A DNA stretch of 64,000 nt from Tomocerus qinae (GCA_020055645.1 CM034546.1:82894001-82958000), one strand, 5' to 3'. Counted from the stretch's first letter, positions 46,906 through 60,613 are shown. Translations and numbers: made by a program. The notes: a model not told the origin generated them from the letters alone.

Positions 46906-47226
46906 AACGGAAATAAGTTTAACAATAAGCTTAAGGTCTAGGCAATAAGCTTATGCCTAGGCAATAAACTTAATGTATAGGCAATAAGGGCCAAGTCCAT
47001 CAACATTGTAAGGCTAGAGCCAAGGATTTGCCGCGTAAATGCTTTGTCTCACCGCGTTAACTTTTCAGATATTTAGTACTGCGCGCTATTAATATACACT
47101 GCAGTGAGAGTAAAAAGCAGAGAAGGTCATCCTTGTAGAACTACAAAAATAAATCAACTATCGTGAGGGGCTGTGCAAAAACAATTTATACGTAAACCCA
47201 GTCACTACCATAATGTCCAGAGTTTA

Positions 47227-48002
47227 ATATATACCGTTTCCAAATTGTTGAAAACCATTTCCAAGCTATTGGAAAACATTTCCAAGCAATTGGAAACCAT
47301 CCCCAAGCTATTGGAAACCATTCCCAAGCTATTGGAAACCATTCCCAAGCTATTGGAAACCATTTCCAAGCTATTGGAAAACATTTCCAAGCAATTGGAA
47401 ACCATTCCCAAGCTATTGGAAACCATTTTCAAGCTATTGGAAACCATTTCCAAGTTATTAGAAACCATTTCCATGTATTGGAATTCATTTCCAAGCCATT
47501 TGAAACTATTTCGAAGCTAAATCTATGACTTATGTCATTGGAAATGGCTTCCAAGCTATTGGAAACCATTTCCAAGCCATTTGAATCTATTTCGAAGCTA
47601 AATCTATGACTTCTTAATCATTAGAAATGGCTTCCAAGTCATTGGAAATGGCTTCCAAGTCATTGGAAATGGCTTCCAAGTCATTGAAAATGGCTTCCAA
47701 GTCATTGAAAATGGCTTCCAAGTCATTGAAAATGGCTTCCAAGTCATTGAAAATGGCTTCCAAGTCATTGAAAATGGCTTCCAAGTCATTGGAAATGGCT
47801 TCCAAGTCATTGGAAATGGCTTCCAAGTAATTGGAAATGGCTTCCAAGTAATTGGAAATGGCTTCCAAGTAATTGGAAATGGCTTCCAAGTAATTGGAAA
47901 TGGCTTCCAAGTCATTGGAAATGGCTTCCAAGTCATTGGAAATGGCTTCCAAGTCATTGGAAATGGCTTCCAAGTCATTGGAAATGGCTTCCAAGTCCTT
48001 GG
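47227..48002. repeat. 21-bp minisatellites of unit 1
   Basis: First array (47227-47515): attggaaaccatttccaagct. Second array (47537-48002): attggaaatggcttccaagtc, about 22 copies. Each unit contains the dyad TTGGAA...TTCCAA, so it can pair with itself. Long open frames on both strands result from a stop-free 21-bp period. Confidence 0.92.
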
Positions 48003-48179
48003 AAATTCTCGAAAAAATTAGATTATCTTTTGCATTTTTATTTTTTTAAATAATATTGAATGTTAAACATAAGTTTAAATACTTTGTTTCATTAATGCGT
48101 GTTTAAATCATTCAATATTTGCAAAAGATTATGCTTTTTCGAAAAATTTTCGAAATTTTGGCAAAAATGCATAATAGTA

Positions 48180-48595
48180 ATGATATGGGATGCTCTCAGA
48201 GAAAAACATTTTAAAGTTTATGAGGAAGTACATTGCAATTCGGATAATGGATCCAACCGCCGAGTTGATATTTTAGATATCAATGGAAAAACTGGTTACA
48301 TATTGATCCCACTATTAGGATCGAAAATCATATTGAACAACCTGAGGAAGTAAATATTGAGAAGAAATTAATCTACGAGCCATGTATCCAATATTTCATT
48401 AGTAAATACAAGCTAACGAACATTGAGGTTATTGGATTAATGATAGGATCTCGAGGTACAATTCCAACATTTTTTGACGAATTCCGGAAACGATTTTCTT
48501 TGTCTAAGGAATTGGTTAAAAAGATGGTGCTATCTGTGATTAGAAGTTCAAGTATGATACTTCATAATCATCTATTTAGCTCTAATTCAAACTGA
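48180..48595 (+). pseudogene. Endonuclease-like relic, unit 1
   Basis: The frame starts MIWDALREKHFKVYEEVHCN and continues DNGSNRRVDILDINGKTGYI. A one-base loss near 48303 shifts frame; the second part reads EEVNIEKKLIYEPC, IEVIGLMIGSRGTIPTFF and ends HLFSSNSN then TGA. I associate this pattern (a conserved RRVDI followed by TGYI, then GxxGTIP) with the C-terminal, restriction-endonuclease-like region of R2-type retrotransposon ORFs in invertebrates, from memory and not certain. No RT lies upstream. Confidence 0.6.
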
Positions 48596-48889
48596 ATATT
48601 AAATATATTAATATAATATATATTAAATAACTTTGTTACTTTGTTGAATTAATCAACCCATGTTGTAGTTTAAACTTATTACTGTGTCGTTATCGGCAAA
48701 CTTTATATGTATAAGTCAGTAGACTAATAAAGTCGATGTATGTATCTCTGAAAGTTTAGGCCTTAGAAAACCGTGGTTTTTTGTGAGAAGTCGAGCATCT
48801 GCTACTCTTTCAATTAGCTATTGCTATTTTGAAAAAGCTTGCACTTCAAAAATTAACTTTTTGAAATCGTTACAATTGAGGTAGAATCG

Positions 48890-49530
48890 CCCTAAGCTTA
48901 ATGGCCAAAAATGCCCGATATTAAGCTTAATGCCTAGTCTTTAAGCTTAGTGCCTAGGCTTTAAGCTTAATGCCTGGTCTTATTGCCTGATTTGATTGGA
49001 AATCAATGTAAACAGAAAAAACTTAAGTCTAATATACACATTCCATGTGTATTTATGTAAAATGCAAATGTACACGGTTAGGGATAGTCATTTAAAACAA
49101 TAATATGGGATTTTTACATGTATTTTAATTTCATAAATTTTACAAATGCTATATGCTAACACCACCGCCATTCGGATTTCCCAGTAAGTCGAGAGTTGCA
49201 TCGTTGTGACAATTCGAGCCTTCAGTTCAGCAATGTCTTGAGGTGTGGTTTATTCGTAATAAATGCGTGATTTAAAGTGTCTCCAAAGGAAAAATATCAA
49301 TTGTCCACATTTTACATAAATACACACATGGACTGTGTATATTAGACTTAAGTTTTTTCTGTTTACATTGATTTCCAATCAAATCAGGCAATATGACCAG
49401 GCATTAAGCTTAATGCCGAGTAAAATTCAGGCTTAAAGCCTAGGCATTAAGCTTAATGCCGGGCATTTTTAGGCATTAAGCTTATTGCCTAGGCATTAAA
49501 CTTAATGCTTGAATTTACTCATTTCCGTTA
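48890..49530. mobile_element. Inner TIR element with AAGCTTAATGCC palindromes
   Basis: The left arm (cctaagcttaatggccaaaa, aagcttaatgcctagtcttt, then gattggaaatcaatgtaaac and taagtctaatatacacat) is mirrored at about 49300-49530. The ends carry several copies of the 10-bp palindrome cattaagcttaatg and relatives. One copy is present in every tandem unit (about 53400-54030, 57140-57775, 60905-61540). Confidence 0.8.
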
Positions 49531-51003
49531 ATATATGCACCCACAGTGATCACATTTCATGATAAATGTGCAGAGTAGTCAAATCACGTTATATGCACAG
49601 TGGTCACATGCAGTCTCCCCATGTTCTCAGGCACTACATGCATCCTCCCTTCATTCTCAGGCACACATGTCCTTTTCTTATGCATGGATGCAGGTCTTGC
49701 AGGTATACAGCTAAAGCATGCCTGTATTTGTTCTTAGTCCCTATGCAGCTATGTACTCAGGCACATGCATTATCCCTACGGTTAAAGGACATGACAATTC
49801 ACATGACATAACGACACAGTGGTCAAATCACATGACATAACGACACAGTGGTCAAACCACATGACATAACGACACAGTTTTCAAATCACATGACATAACG
49901 ACTCAGTTTTCAAATCACATGACATACCCGCACAGTGGTCAAATCACATGACACATCACATGATATACCCGCACAGTGGTCAAATCACATGACACATTAC
50001 ATGACATACCCGCACAGTGGTCAAATCACATGACATATCACATTACATGCCCGCACAGTGGTCAAATCACATGACATATCACATGACATATCCCATTACA
50101 TGCCTGCACAGTGGTCAAATCACATGACATAACGACACAGTTGGCAAATCACATGATAAAACCACAAAGTGGTGAAATCGCATGATAAAGGCGCACATTG
50201 GTCTAATCACATGATAAAAGCGCACAGTGGTCAAATCACATGACAAAGGCGAACAGTGGTCAAATCACATGATAAAAGCGCACAGTGGTCAAATCACATG
50301 ATAAAAGCGAACAGTGGTGAAATCACATGACAAAAGCCCATAGTGGTCAAATCACATGTTAAAACCGATGTTAACGGAAATAAGTTTAACAATAAGCTTA
50401 AGGTCTAGGCAATAAGCTTATGCCTAGGCAATAAACTTAATGTATAGGCAATAAGGGCCAAGTCCATCAACATTGTAAGGCTAGAGCCAAGGATTTGCCG
50501 CGTAAATGCTTTGTCTCACCGCGTTAACTTTTCAGATATTTAGTACTGCGCGCTATTAATATACACTGCAGTGAGAGTAAAAAGCAGAGAAGGTCATCCT
50601 TGTAGAACTACAAAAATAAATCAACTATCGTGAGGGGCTGTGCAAAAACAATTTATACGTAAACCCAGTCACTACCATAATGTCCAGAGTTTAATATATA
50701 CCGTTTCCAAATTGTTGAAAACCATTTCCAAGCTATTGGAAAACATTTCCAAGCAATTGGAAACCATCCCCAAGCTATTGGAAACCATTCCCAAGCTATT
50801 GGAAACCATTCCCAAGCTATTGGAAACCATTTCCAAGCTATTGGAAAACATTTCCAAGCAATTGGAAACCATTCCCAAGCTATTGGAAACCATTTTCAAG
50901 CTATTGGAAACCATTTCCAAGTTATTAGAAACCATTTCCATGTATTGGAATTCATTTCCAAGCCATTTGAAACTATTTCGAAGCTAAATCTATGACTTAT
51001 GTC

Positions 51004-52523
51004 ATTGGAAATGGCTTCCAAGCTATTGGAAACCATTTCCAAGCCATTTGAATCTATTTCGAAGCTAAATCTATGACTTCTTAATCATTAGAAATGGCTT
51101 CCAAGTCATTGGAAATGGCTTCCAAGTCATTGGAAATGGCTTCCAAGTCATTGGAAATGGCTTCCAAGTCATTGGAAATGGCTTCCAAGTCATTGGAAAT
51201 GGCTTCCAAGTCATTGGAAATGGCTTCCAAGTCATTGGAAATGGCTTCCAAGTCATTGGAAATGGCTTCCAAGTCATTGGAAATGGCTTCCAAGTCATTG
51301 AAAATGGCTTCCAAGTCATTGGAAATGGCTTCCAAGTCATTGAAAATGGCTTCCAAGTCATTGAAAATGGCTTCCAAGTCATTGAAAATGGCTTCCAAGT
51401 CATTGAAAATGGCTTCCAAGTCATTGAAAATGGCTTCCAAGTCATTGAAAATGGCTTCCAAGTCATTGAAAATGGCTTCCAAGTCATTGAAAATGGCTTC
51501 CAAGTCATTGGAAATGGCTTCCAAGTCATTGGAAATGGCTTCCAAGTCATTGGAAATGGCTTCCAAGTAATTGGAAATGGCTTCCAAGTAATTGGAAATG
51601 GCTTCCAAGTAATTGGAAATGGCTTCCAAGTAATTGGAAATGGCTTCAAGTAATTGGAAATGGCTTCCAAGTAATTGGAAGTCATTGGAAATGGCTTCCA
51701 AGTCATTGGAAAATGGCTTCCAAGTCATTGGAAATGGCTTCCAAGTCATTGAAAATGGCTTCAAGTCATTGAAAATGGCTTCCAAGTCATTGAAAATGGC
51801 TTCAAGTCATTGAAAATGGCTTCCAAGTCATTGAAAATGGCTTCCAAGTCATTGAAAATGGCTTCCAAGTCATTGAAAATGGCTTCCAAGTCATTGGAAA
51901 TGGCTTCCAAGTCATTGGAAATGGCTTCCAAGTCATTGGAAATGGCTTCCAAGTAATTGGAAATGGCTTCCAAGTAATTGGAAATGGCTTCCAAGTAATT
52001 GGAAATGGCTTCCAAGTAATTGGAAATGGCTTCCAAGTAATTGGAAATGGCTTCCAAGTAATTGGAAATGGCTTCCAAGTCATTGGAAATGGCTTCCAAG
52101 TCATTGGAAATGGCTTCCAAGTCATTGGAAATGGCTTCCAAGTCATTGAAAATGGCTTCCAAGTCATTGAAAATGGCTTCCAAGTCATTGAAAATGGCTT
52201 CCAAGTCATTGAAAATGGCTTCCAAGTCATTGAAAATGGCTTCCAAGTCATTGAAAATGGCTTCCAAGTCATTGAAAATGGCTTCCAAGTCATTGGAAAT
52301 GGCTTCCAAGTCATTGGAAATGGCTTCCAAGTAATTGGAAATGGCTTCCAAGTAATTGGAAATGGCTTCCAAGTAATTGGAAATGGCTTCAAGTAATTGG
52401 AAATGGCTTCCAAGTAATTGGAAATGGCTTCAAGTAATTGGAAATGGCTTCCAAGTAATTGGAAATGGCTTCCAAGTCATTGGAAATGGCTTCAAGTCAT
52501 TGGAAATGGCTTCCAAGTCCTTG
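51004..52523. repeat. Expanded 21-bp minisatellite, unit 2
   Basis: About 72 copies of attggaaatggcttccaagt with c or a as the last variable base and attgg or attga at the start. Runs of like variants (gtcattgaaa about eight times, then gtcattgga three times, then gtaattgga about six times) occur twice, showing that a block of several hundred bp was itself duplicated. Confidence 0.92.
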
Positions 52524-52698
52524 AAATTCTCGAAAAAATTAGATTATCTTTTGCATTTTTATTTTTAAATAATATTGAATGTTAAACATAAGTTTAAATA
52601 CTTTGTTTCATTAATGCGTGTTTAAATCATTCAATATTTGCAAAAGATTATGCTTTTTCGAAAAATTTTCGAAATTTTGGCAAAAATGCATAATAGTA

Positions 52699-53115
52699 AT
52701 GATATGGGATGCTCTCAGAGAAAAAACATTTTAAAGTTTATGAGGAAGTACATTGCAATTCGGATAATGGATCCAACCGCCGAGTTGATATTTTAGATAT
52801 CAATGGAAAAACTGGTTACATATTGATCCCACTATTAGGATCGAAAATCATATTGAACAACCTGAGGAAGTAAATATTGAGAAGAAATTAATCTACGAGC
52901 CATGTATCCAATATTTCATTAGTAAATACAAGCTAACGAACATTGAGGTTATTGGATTAATGATAGGATCTCGAGGTACAATTCCAACATTTTTTGACGA
53001 ATTCCGGAAACGATTTTCTTTGTCTAAGGAATTGGTTAAAAAGATGGTGCTATCTGTGATTAGAAGTTCAAGTATGATACTTCATAATCATCTATTTAGC
53101 TCTAATTCAAACTGA
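52699..53115 (+). pseudogene. Endonuclease-like relic, unit 2
   Basis: As in unit 1, with the same one-base frameshift before the second half, plus an extra A in the run near 52723 that breaks the first half too. Confidence 0.6.
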
Positions 53116-55522
53116 ATATTAAATATATTAATATAATATATATTAAATAACTTTGTTACTTTGTTGAATTAATCAACCCATGTTGTAGTTTAAACTTATT
53201 ACTGTGTCGTTATCGGCAAACTTTATATGTATAAGTCAGTAGACTAATAAAGTCGATGTATGTATCTCTGAAAGTTTAGGCCTTAGAAAACCGTGGTTTT
53301 TTGTGAGAAGTCGAGCATCTGCTACTCTTTCAATTAGCTATTGCTATTTTGAAAAAGCTTGCACTTCAAAAATTAACTTTTTGAAATCGTTACAATTGAG
53401 GTAGAATCGCCCTAAGCTTAATGGCCAAAAATGCCCGATATTAAGCTTAATGCCTAGTCTTTAAGCTTAGTGCCTAGGCTTTAAGCTTAATGCCTGGTCT
53501 TATTGCCTGATTTGATTGGAAATCAATGTAAACAGAAAAAACTTAAGTCTAATATACACATTCCATGTGTATTTATGTAAAATGCAAATGTACACGGTTA
53601 GGGATAGTCATTTAAAACAATAATATGGGATTTTTACATGTATTTTAATTTCATAAATTTTACAAATGCTATATGCTAACACCACCGCCATTCGGATTTC
53701 CCAGTAAGTCGAGAGTTGCATCGTTGTGACAATTCGAGCCTTCAGTTCAGCAATGTCTTGAGGTGTGGTTTATTCGTAATAAATGCGTGATTTAAAGTGT
53801 CTCCAAAGGAAAAATATCAATTGTCCACATTTTACATAAATACACACATGGACTGTGTATATTAGACTTAAGTTTTTCTGTTTACATTGATTTCCAATCA
53901 AATCAGGCAATATGACCAGGCATTAAGCTTAATGCCGAGTAAAATTCAGGCTTAAAGCCTAGGCATTAAGCTTAATGCCGGGCATTTTTAGGCATTAAGC
54001 TTATTGCCTAGGCATTAAACTTAATGCTTGAATTTACTCATTTCCGTTAATATATGCACCCACAGTGATCACATTTCATGATAAATGTGCAGAGTAGTCA
54101 AATCACGTTATATGCACAGTGGTCACATGCAGTCTCCCCATGTTCTCAGGCACTACATGCATCCTCCCTTCATTCTCAGGCACACATGTCCTTTTCTTAT
54201 GCATGGATGCAGGTCTTGCAGGTATACAGCTAAAGCATGCCTGTATTTGTTCTTAGTCCCTATGCAGCTATGTACTCAGGCACATGCATTATCCCTACGG
54301 TTAAAGGACATGACAATTCACATGACATAACGACACAGTGGTCAAATCACATGACATAACGACACAGTGGTCAAACCACATGACATAACGACACAGTTTT
54401 CAAATCACATGACATAACGACTCAGTTTTCAAATCACATGACATACCCGCACAGTGGTCAAATCACATGACACATCACATGATATACCCGCACAGTGGTC
54501 AAATCACATGACACATTACATGACATACCCGCACAGTGGTCAAATCACATGACATATCACATTACATGCCCGCACAGTGGTCAAATCACATGACATATCA
54601 CATGACATATCCCATTACATGCCTGCACAGTGGTCAAATCACATGACATAACGACACAGTTGGCAAATCACATGATAAAACCACAAAGTGGTGAAATCGC
54701 ATGATAAAGGCGCACATTGGTCTAATCACATGATAAAAGCGCACAGTGGTCAAATCACATGACAAAGGCGAACAGTGGTCAAATCACATGATAAAAGCGC
54801 ACAGTGGTCAAATCACATGATAAAAGCGAACAGTGGTGAAATCACATGACAAAAGCCCATAGTGGTCAAATCACATGTTAAAACCGATGTTAACGGAAAT
54901 AAGTTTAACAATAAGCTTAAGGTCTAGGCAATAAGCTTATGCCTAGGCAATAAACTTAATGTATAGGCAATAAGGGCCAAGTCCATCAACATTGTAAGGC
55001 TAGAGCCAAGGATTTGCCGCGTAAATGCTTTGTCTCACCGCGTTAACTTTTCAGATATTTAGTACTGCGCGCTATTAATATACACTGCAGTGAGAGTAAA
55101 AAGCAGAGAAGGTCATCCTTGTAGAACTACAAAAATAAATCAACTATCGTGAGGGGCTGTGCAAAAACAATTTATACGTAAACCCAGTCACTACCATAAT
55201 GTCCAGAGTTTAATATATACCGTTTCCAAATTGTTGAAAACCATTTCCAAGCTATTGGAAAACATTTCCAAGCAATTGGAAACCATCCCCAAGCTATTGG
55301 AAACCATTCCCAAGCTATTGGAAACCATTCCCAAGCTATTGGAAACCATTTCCAAGCTATTGGAAAACATTTCCAAGCAATTGGAAACCATTCCCAAGCT
55401 ATTGGAAACCATTTTCAAGCTATTGGAAACCATTTCCAAGTTATTAGAAACCATTTCCATGTATTGGAATTCATTTCCAAGCCATTTGAAACTATTTCGA
55501 AGCTAAATCTATGACTTATGTC

Positions 55523-56261
55523 ATTGGAAATGGCTTCCAAGCTATTGGAAACCATTTCCAAGCCATTTGAATCTATTTCGAAGCTAAATCTATGACTTCT
55601 TAATCATTAGAAATGGCTTCCAAGTCATTGGAAATGGCTTCCAAGTCATTGGAAATGGCTTCCAAGTCATTGGAAATGGCTTCCAAGTCATTGGAAATGG
55701 CTTCCAAGTCATTGGAAATGGCTTCCAAGTCATTGGAAATGGCTTCCAAGTCATTGGAAATGGCTTCCAAGTCATTGGAAATGGCTTCCAAGTCATTGGA
55801 AATGGCTTCCAAGTCATTGAAAATGGCTTCCAAGTCATTGGAAATGGCTTCCAAGTCATTGAAAATGGCTTCCAAGTCATTGAAAATGGCTTCCAAGTCA
55901 TTGAAAATGGCTTCCAAGTCATTGAAAATGGCTTCCAAGTCATTGAAAATGGCTTCCAAGTCATTGAAAATGGCTTCCAAGTCATTGAAAATGGCTTCCA
56001 AGTCATTGGAAATGGCTTCCAAGTCATTGGAAATGGCTTCCAAGTCATTGGAAATGGCTTCCAAGTAATTGGAAATGGCTTCCAAGTAATTGGAAATGGC
56101 TTCCAAGTAATTGGAAATGGCTTCCAAGTAATTGGAAATGGCTTCCAAGTAATTGGAAATGGCTTCCAAGTAATTGGAAATGGCTTCCAAGTAATTGGAA
56201 ATGGCTTCCAAGTCATTGGAAATGGCTTCCAAGTCATTGGAAATGGCTTCCAAGTCCTTGG
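55523..56261. repeat. 21-bp minisatellite, unit 3
   Basis: About 35 copies of attggaaatggcttccaagt(c/a), with variants ordered as in the left half of the unit 2 array. Confidence 0.92.
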
Positions 56262-56438
56262 AAATTCTCGAAAAAATTAGATTATCTTTTGCATTTTTAT
56301 TTTTTTAAATAATATTGAATGTTAAACATAAGTTTAAATACTTTGTTTCATTAATGCGTGTTTAAATCATTCAATATTTGCAAAAGATTATGCTTTTTCG
56401 AAAAATTTTCGAAATTTTGGCAAAAATGCATAATAGTA

Positions 56439-56853
56439 ATGATATGGGATGCTCTCAGAGAAAAACATTTTAAAGTTTATGAGGAAGTACATTGCAATTC
56501 GGATAATGGATCCAACCGCCGAGTTGATATTTTAGATATCAATGGAAAAACTGGTTACATATTGATCCCACTATTAGGATCGAAAATCATATTGAACAAC
56601 CTGAGGAAGTAAATATTGAGAAGAAATTAATCTACGAGCCATGTATCCAATATTTCATTAGTAAATACAAGCTAACGAACATTGAGGTTATTGGATTAAT
56701 GATAGGATCTCGAGGTACAATTCCAACATTTTTTGACGAATTCCGGAAACGATTTTCTTTGTCTAAGGAATTGGTTAAAAGATGGTGCTATCTGTGATTA
56801 GAAGTTCAAGTATGATACTTCATAATCATCTATTTAGCTCTAATTCAAACTGA
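56439..56853 (+). pseudogene. Endonuclease-like relic, unit 3
   Basis: Same shared frameshift; an additional base loss (ggttaaaagatgg) near 56778 breaks the second half. Confidence 0.6.
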
Positions 56854-59260
56854 ATATTAAATATATTAATATAATATATATTAAATAACTTTGTTACTTT
56901 GTTGAATTAATCAACCCATGTTGTAGTTTAAACTTATTACTGTGTCGTTATCGGCAAACTTTATATGTATAAGTCAGTAGACTAATAAAGTCGATGTATG
57001 TATCTCTGAAAGTTTAGGCCTTAGAAAACCGTGGTTTTTTGTGAGAAGTCGAGCATCTGCTACTCTTTCAATTAGCTATTGCTATTTTGAAAAAGCTTGC
57101 ACTTCAAAAATTAACTTTTTGAAATCGTTACAATTGAGGTAGAATCGCCCTAAGCTTAATGGCCAAAAATGCCCGATATTAAGCTTAATGCCTAGTCTTT
57201 AAGCTTAGTGCCTAGGCTTTAAGCTTAATGCCTGGTCTTATTGCCTGATTTGATTGGAAATCAATGTAAACAGAAAAAACTTAAGTCTAATATACACATT
57301 CCATGTGTATTTATGTAAAATGCAAATGTACACGGTTAGGGATAGTCATTTAAAACAATAATATGGGATTTTTACATGTATTTTAATTTCATAAATTTTA
57401 CAAATGCTATATGCTAACACCACCGCCATTCGGATTTCCCAGTAAGTCGAGAGTTGCATCGTTGTGACAATTCGAGCCTTCAGTTCAGCAATGTCTTGAG
57501 GTGTGGTTTATTCGTAATAAATGCGTGATTTAAAGTGTCTCCAAAGGAAAAATATCAATTGTCCACATTTTACATAAATACACACATGGACTGTGTATAT
57601 TAGACTTAAGTTTTTCTGTTTACATTGATTTCCAATCAAATCAGGCAATATGACCAGGCATTAAGCTTAATGCCGAGTAAAATTCAGGCTTAAAGCCTAG
57701 GCATTAAGCTTAATGCCGGGCATTTTTAGGCATTAAGCTTATTGCCTAGGCATTAAACTTAATGCTTGAATTTACTCATTTCCGTTAATATATGCACCCA
57801 CAGTGATCACATTTCATGATAAATGTGCAGAGTAGTCAAATCACGTTATATGCACAGTGGTCACATGCAGTCTCCCCATGTTCTCAGGCACTACATGCAT
57901 CCTCCCTTCATTCTCAGGCACACATGTCCTTTTCTTATGCATGGATGCAGGTCTTGCAGGTATACAGCTAAAGCATGCCTGTATTTGTTCTTAGTCCCTA
58001 TGCAGCTATGTACTCAGGCACATGCATTATCCCTACGGTTAAAGGACATGACAATTCACATGACATAACGACACAGTGGTCAAATCACATGACATAACGA
58101 CACAGTGGTCAAACCACATGACATAACGACACAGTTTTCAAATCACATGACATAACGACTCAGTTTTCAAATCACATGACATACCCGCACAGTGGTCAAA
58201 TCACATGACACATCACATGATATACCCGCACAGTGGTCAAATCACATGACACATTACATGACATACCCGCACAGTGGTCAAATCACATGACATATCACAT
58301 TACATGCCCGCACAGTGGTCAAATCACATGACATATCACATGACATATCCCATTACATGCCTGCACAGTGGTCAAATCACATGACATAACGACACAGTTG
58401 GCAAATCACATGATAAAACCACAAAGTGGTGAAATCGCATGATAAAGGCGCACATTGGTCTAATCACATGATAAAAGCGCACAGTGGTCAAATCACATGA
58501 CAAAGGCGAACAGTGGTCAAATCACATGATAAAAGCGCACAGTGGTCAAATCACATGATAAAAGCGAACAGTGGTGAAATCACATGACAAAAGCCCATAG
58601 TGGTCAAATCACATGTTAAAACCGATGTTAACGGAAATAAGTTTAACAATAAGCTTAAGGTCTAGGCAATAAGCTTATGCCTAGGCAATAAACTTAATGT
58701 ATAGGCAATAAGGGCCAAGTCCATCAACATTGTAAGGCTAGAGCCAAGGATTTGCCGCGTAAATGCTTTGTCTCACCGCGTTAACTTTTCAGATATTTAG
58801 TACTGCGCGCTATTAATATACACTGCAGTGAGAGTAAAAAGCAGAGAAGGTCATCCTTGTAGAACTACAAAAATAAATCAACTATCGTGAGGGGCTGTGC
58901 AAAAACAATTTATACGTAAACCCAGTCACTACCATAATGTCCAGAGTTTAATATATACCGTTTCCAAATTGTTGAAAACCATTTCCAAGCTATTGGAAAA
59001 CATTTCCAAGCAATTGGAAACCATCCCCAAGCTATTGGAAACCATTCCCAAGCTATTGGAAACCATTCCCAAGCTATTGGAAACCATTTCCAAGCTATTG
59101 GAAAACATTTCCAAGCAATTGGAAACCATTCCCAAGCTATTGGAAACCATTTCCAAGCTATTGGAAACCATTTCCAAGTTATTAGAAACCATTTCCATGT
59201 ATTGGAATTCATTTCCAAGCCATTTGAAACTATTTCGAAGCTAAATCTATGACTTATGTC

Positions 59261-60020
59261 ATTGGAAATGGCTTCCAAGCTATTGGAAACCATTTCCAAG
59301 CCATTTGAATCTATTTCGAAGCTAAATCTATGACTTCTTAATCATTAGAAATGGCTTCCAAGTCATTGGAAATGGCTTCCAAGTCATTGGAAATGGCTTC
59401 CAAGTCATTGGAAATGGCTTCCAAGTCATTGGAAATGGCTTCCAAGTCATTGGAAATGGCTTCCAAGTCATTGGAAATGGCTTCCAAGTCATTGGAAATG
59501 GCTTCCAAGTCATTGGAAATGGCTTCCAAGTCATTGGAAATGGCTTCCAAGTCATTGGAAATGGCTTCCAAGTCATTGAAAATGGCTTCCAAGTCATTGA
59601 AAATGGCTTCCAAGTCATTGAAAATGGCTTCCAAGTCATTGGAAATGGCTTCCAAGTCATTGGAAATGGCTTCCAAGTCATTGGAAATGGCTTCCAAGTC
59701 ATTGGAAATGGCTTCCAAGTCATTGGAAATGGCTTCCAAGTCATTGGAAATGGCTTCCAAGTCATTGGAAATGGCTTCCAAGTCATTGGAAATGGCTTCC
59801 AAGTCATTGGAAATGGCTTCCAAGTAATTGGAAATGGCTTCCAAGTAATTGGAAATGGCTTCCAAGTAATTGGAAATGGCTTCCAAGTAATTGGAAATGG
59901 CTTCCAAGTAATTGGAAATGGCTTCCAAGTAATTGGAAATGGCTTCCAAGTAATTGGAAATGGCTTCCAAGTCATTGGAAATGGCTTCCAAGTCATTGGA
60001 AATGGCTTCCAAGTCCTTGG
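59261..60020. repeat. 21-bp minisatellite, unit 4
   Basis: About 36 copies. Here most of the units that read gtcattgaa in unit 3 read gtcattgga, which suggests homogenisation within the array. Confidence 0.92.
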
Positions 60021-60197
60021 AAATTCTCGAAAAAATTAGATTATCTTTTGCATTTTTATTTTTTTAAATAATATTGAATGTTAAACATAAGTTTAAATAC
60101 TTTGTTTCATTAATGCGTGTTTAAATCATTCAATAGTTGCAAAAGATTATGCTTTTTCGAAAAATTTTCGAAATTTTGGCAAAAATGCATAATAGTA

Positions 60198-60613
60198 ATG
60201 ATATGGGATGCTCTCAGAGAAAAACATTTTAAAGTTTATGAGGAAGTACATTGCAATTCGGATAATGGATCCAACCGCCGAGTTGATATTTTAGATATCA
60301 ATGGAAAAACTGGTTACATATTGATCCCACTATTAGGATCGAAAATCATATTGAACAACCTGAGGAAGTAAATATTGAGAAGAAATTAATCTACGAGCCA
60401 TGTATCCAATATTTCATTAGTAAATACAAGCTAACGAACATTGAGGTTATTGGATTAATGATAGGATCTCGAGGTACAATTCCAACATTTTTTGACGAAT
60501 TCCGGAAACGATTTTCTTTGTCTAAGGAATTGGTTAAAAAGATCGTGCTATCTGTGATTAGAAGTTCAAGTATGATACTTCATAATCATCTATTTAGCTC
60601 TAATTCAAACTGA
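60198..60613 (+). pseudogene. Endonuclease-like relic, unit 4
   Basis: Same shared frameshift as the other three copies; one substitution (aagatcgtgc) in the second half. Confidence 0.6.

Larger units (their letters stand above)
46143..49609 (+). repeat. Tandem unit 1 (3,467 bp)
   Basis: Begins gcagtctccccatgttctca. Order: C-rich start, 29-bp array (46328-46905), aagcttaatgcc-type motifs, 21-bp arrays, endonuclease-like relic (48180-48595), AT-rich stretch, inner TIR element (about 48890-49530), junction ending agtggtcacat. Outside the second 21-bp array (47537-48002, about 22 copies) the length is 3,001 bp. Confidence 0.92.
49610..54128 (+). repeat. Tandem unit 2 (4,519 bp)
   Basis: Same order as unit 1. 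The second 21-bp array (51004-52523) is expanded to about 72 copies, with internal blocks repeated and several one-base losses (gcttcaag). The rest is 2,999 bp. Small differences from unit 1 include an extra A near 52723 and a shorter T-run near 53873. Confidence 0.92.
54129..57866 (+). repeat. Tandem unit 3 (3,738 bp)
   Basis: Second 21-bp array at 55523-56261, about 35 copies. The remainder is 2,999 bp. It shares the shortened T-run (aagtttttctg) with unit 2, suggesting a closer relationship or gene conversion between these two. Confidence 0.92.

Noticed and set aside
51071-51785. Open frames of over 200 codons in the 21-bp arrays on both strands (MTWKPFP, LEAISND, ASKSLEM repeats)
   Set aside because: A 21-bp stop-free period keeps several frames open at once, with no start context, no unique domain and different lengths in each unit. 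They are satellite artefacts.
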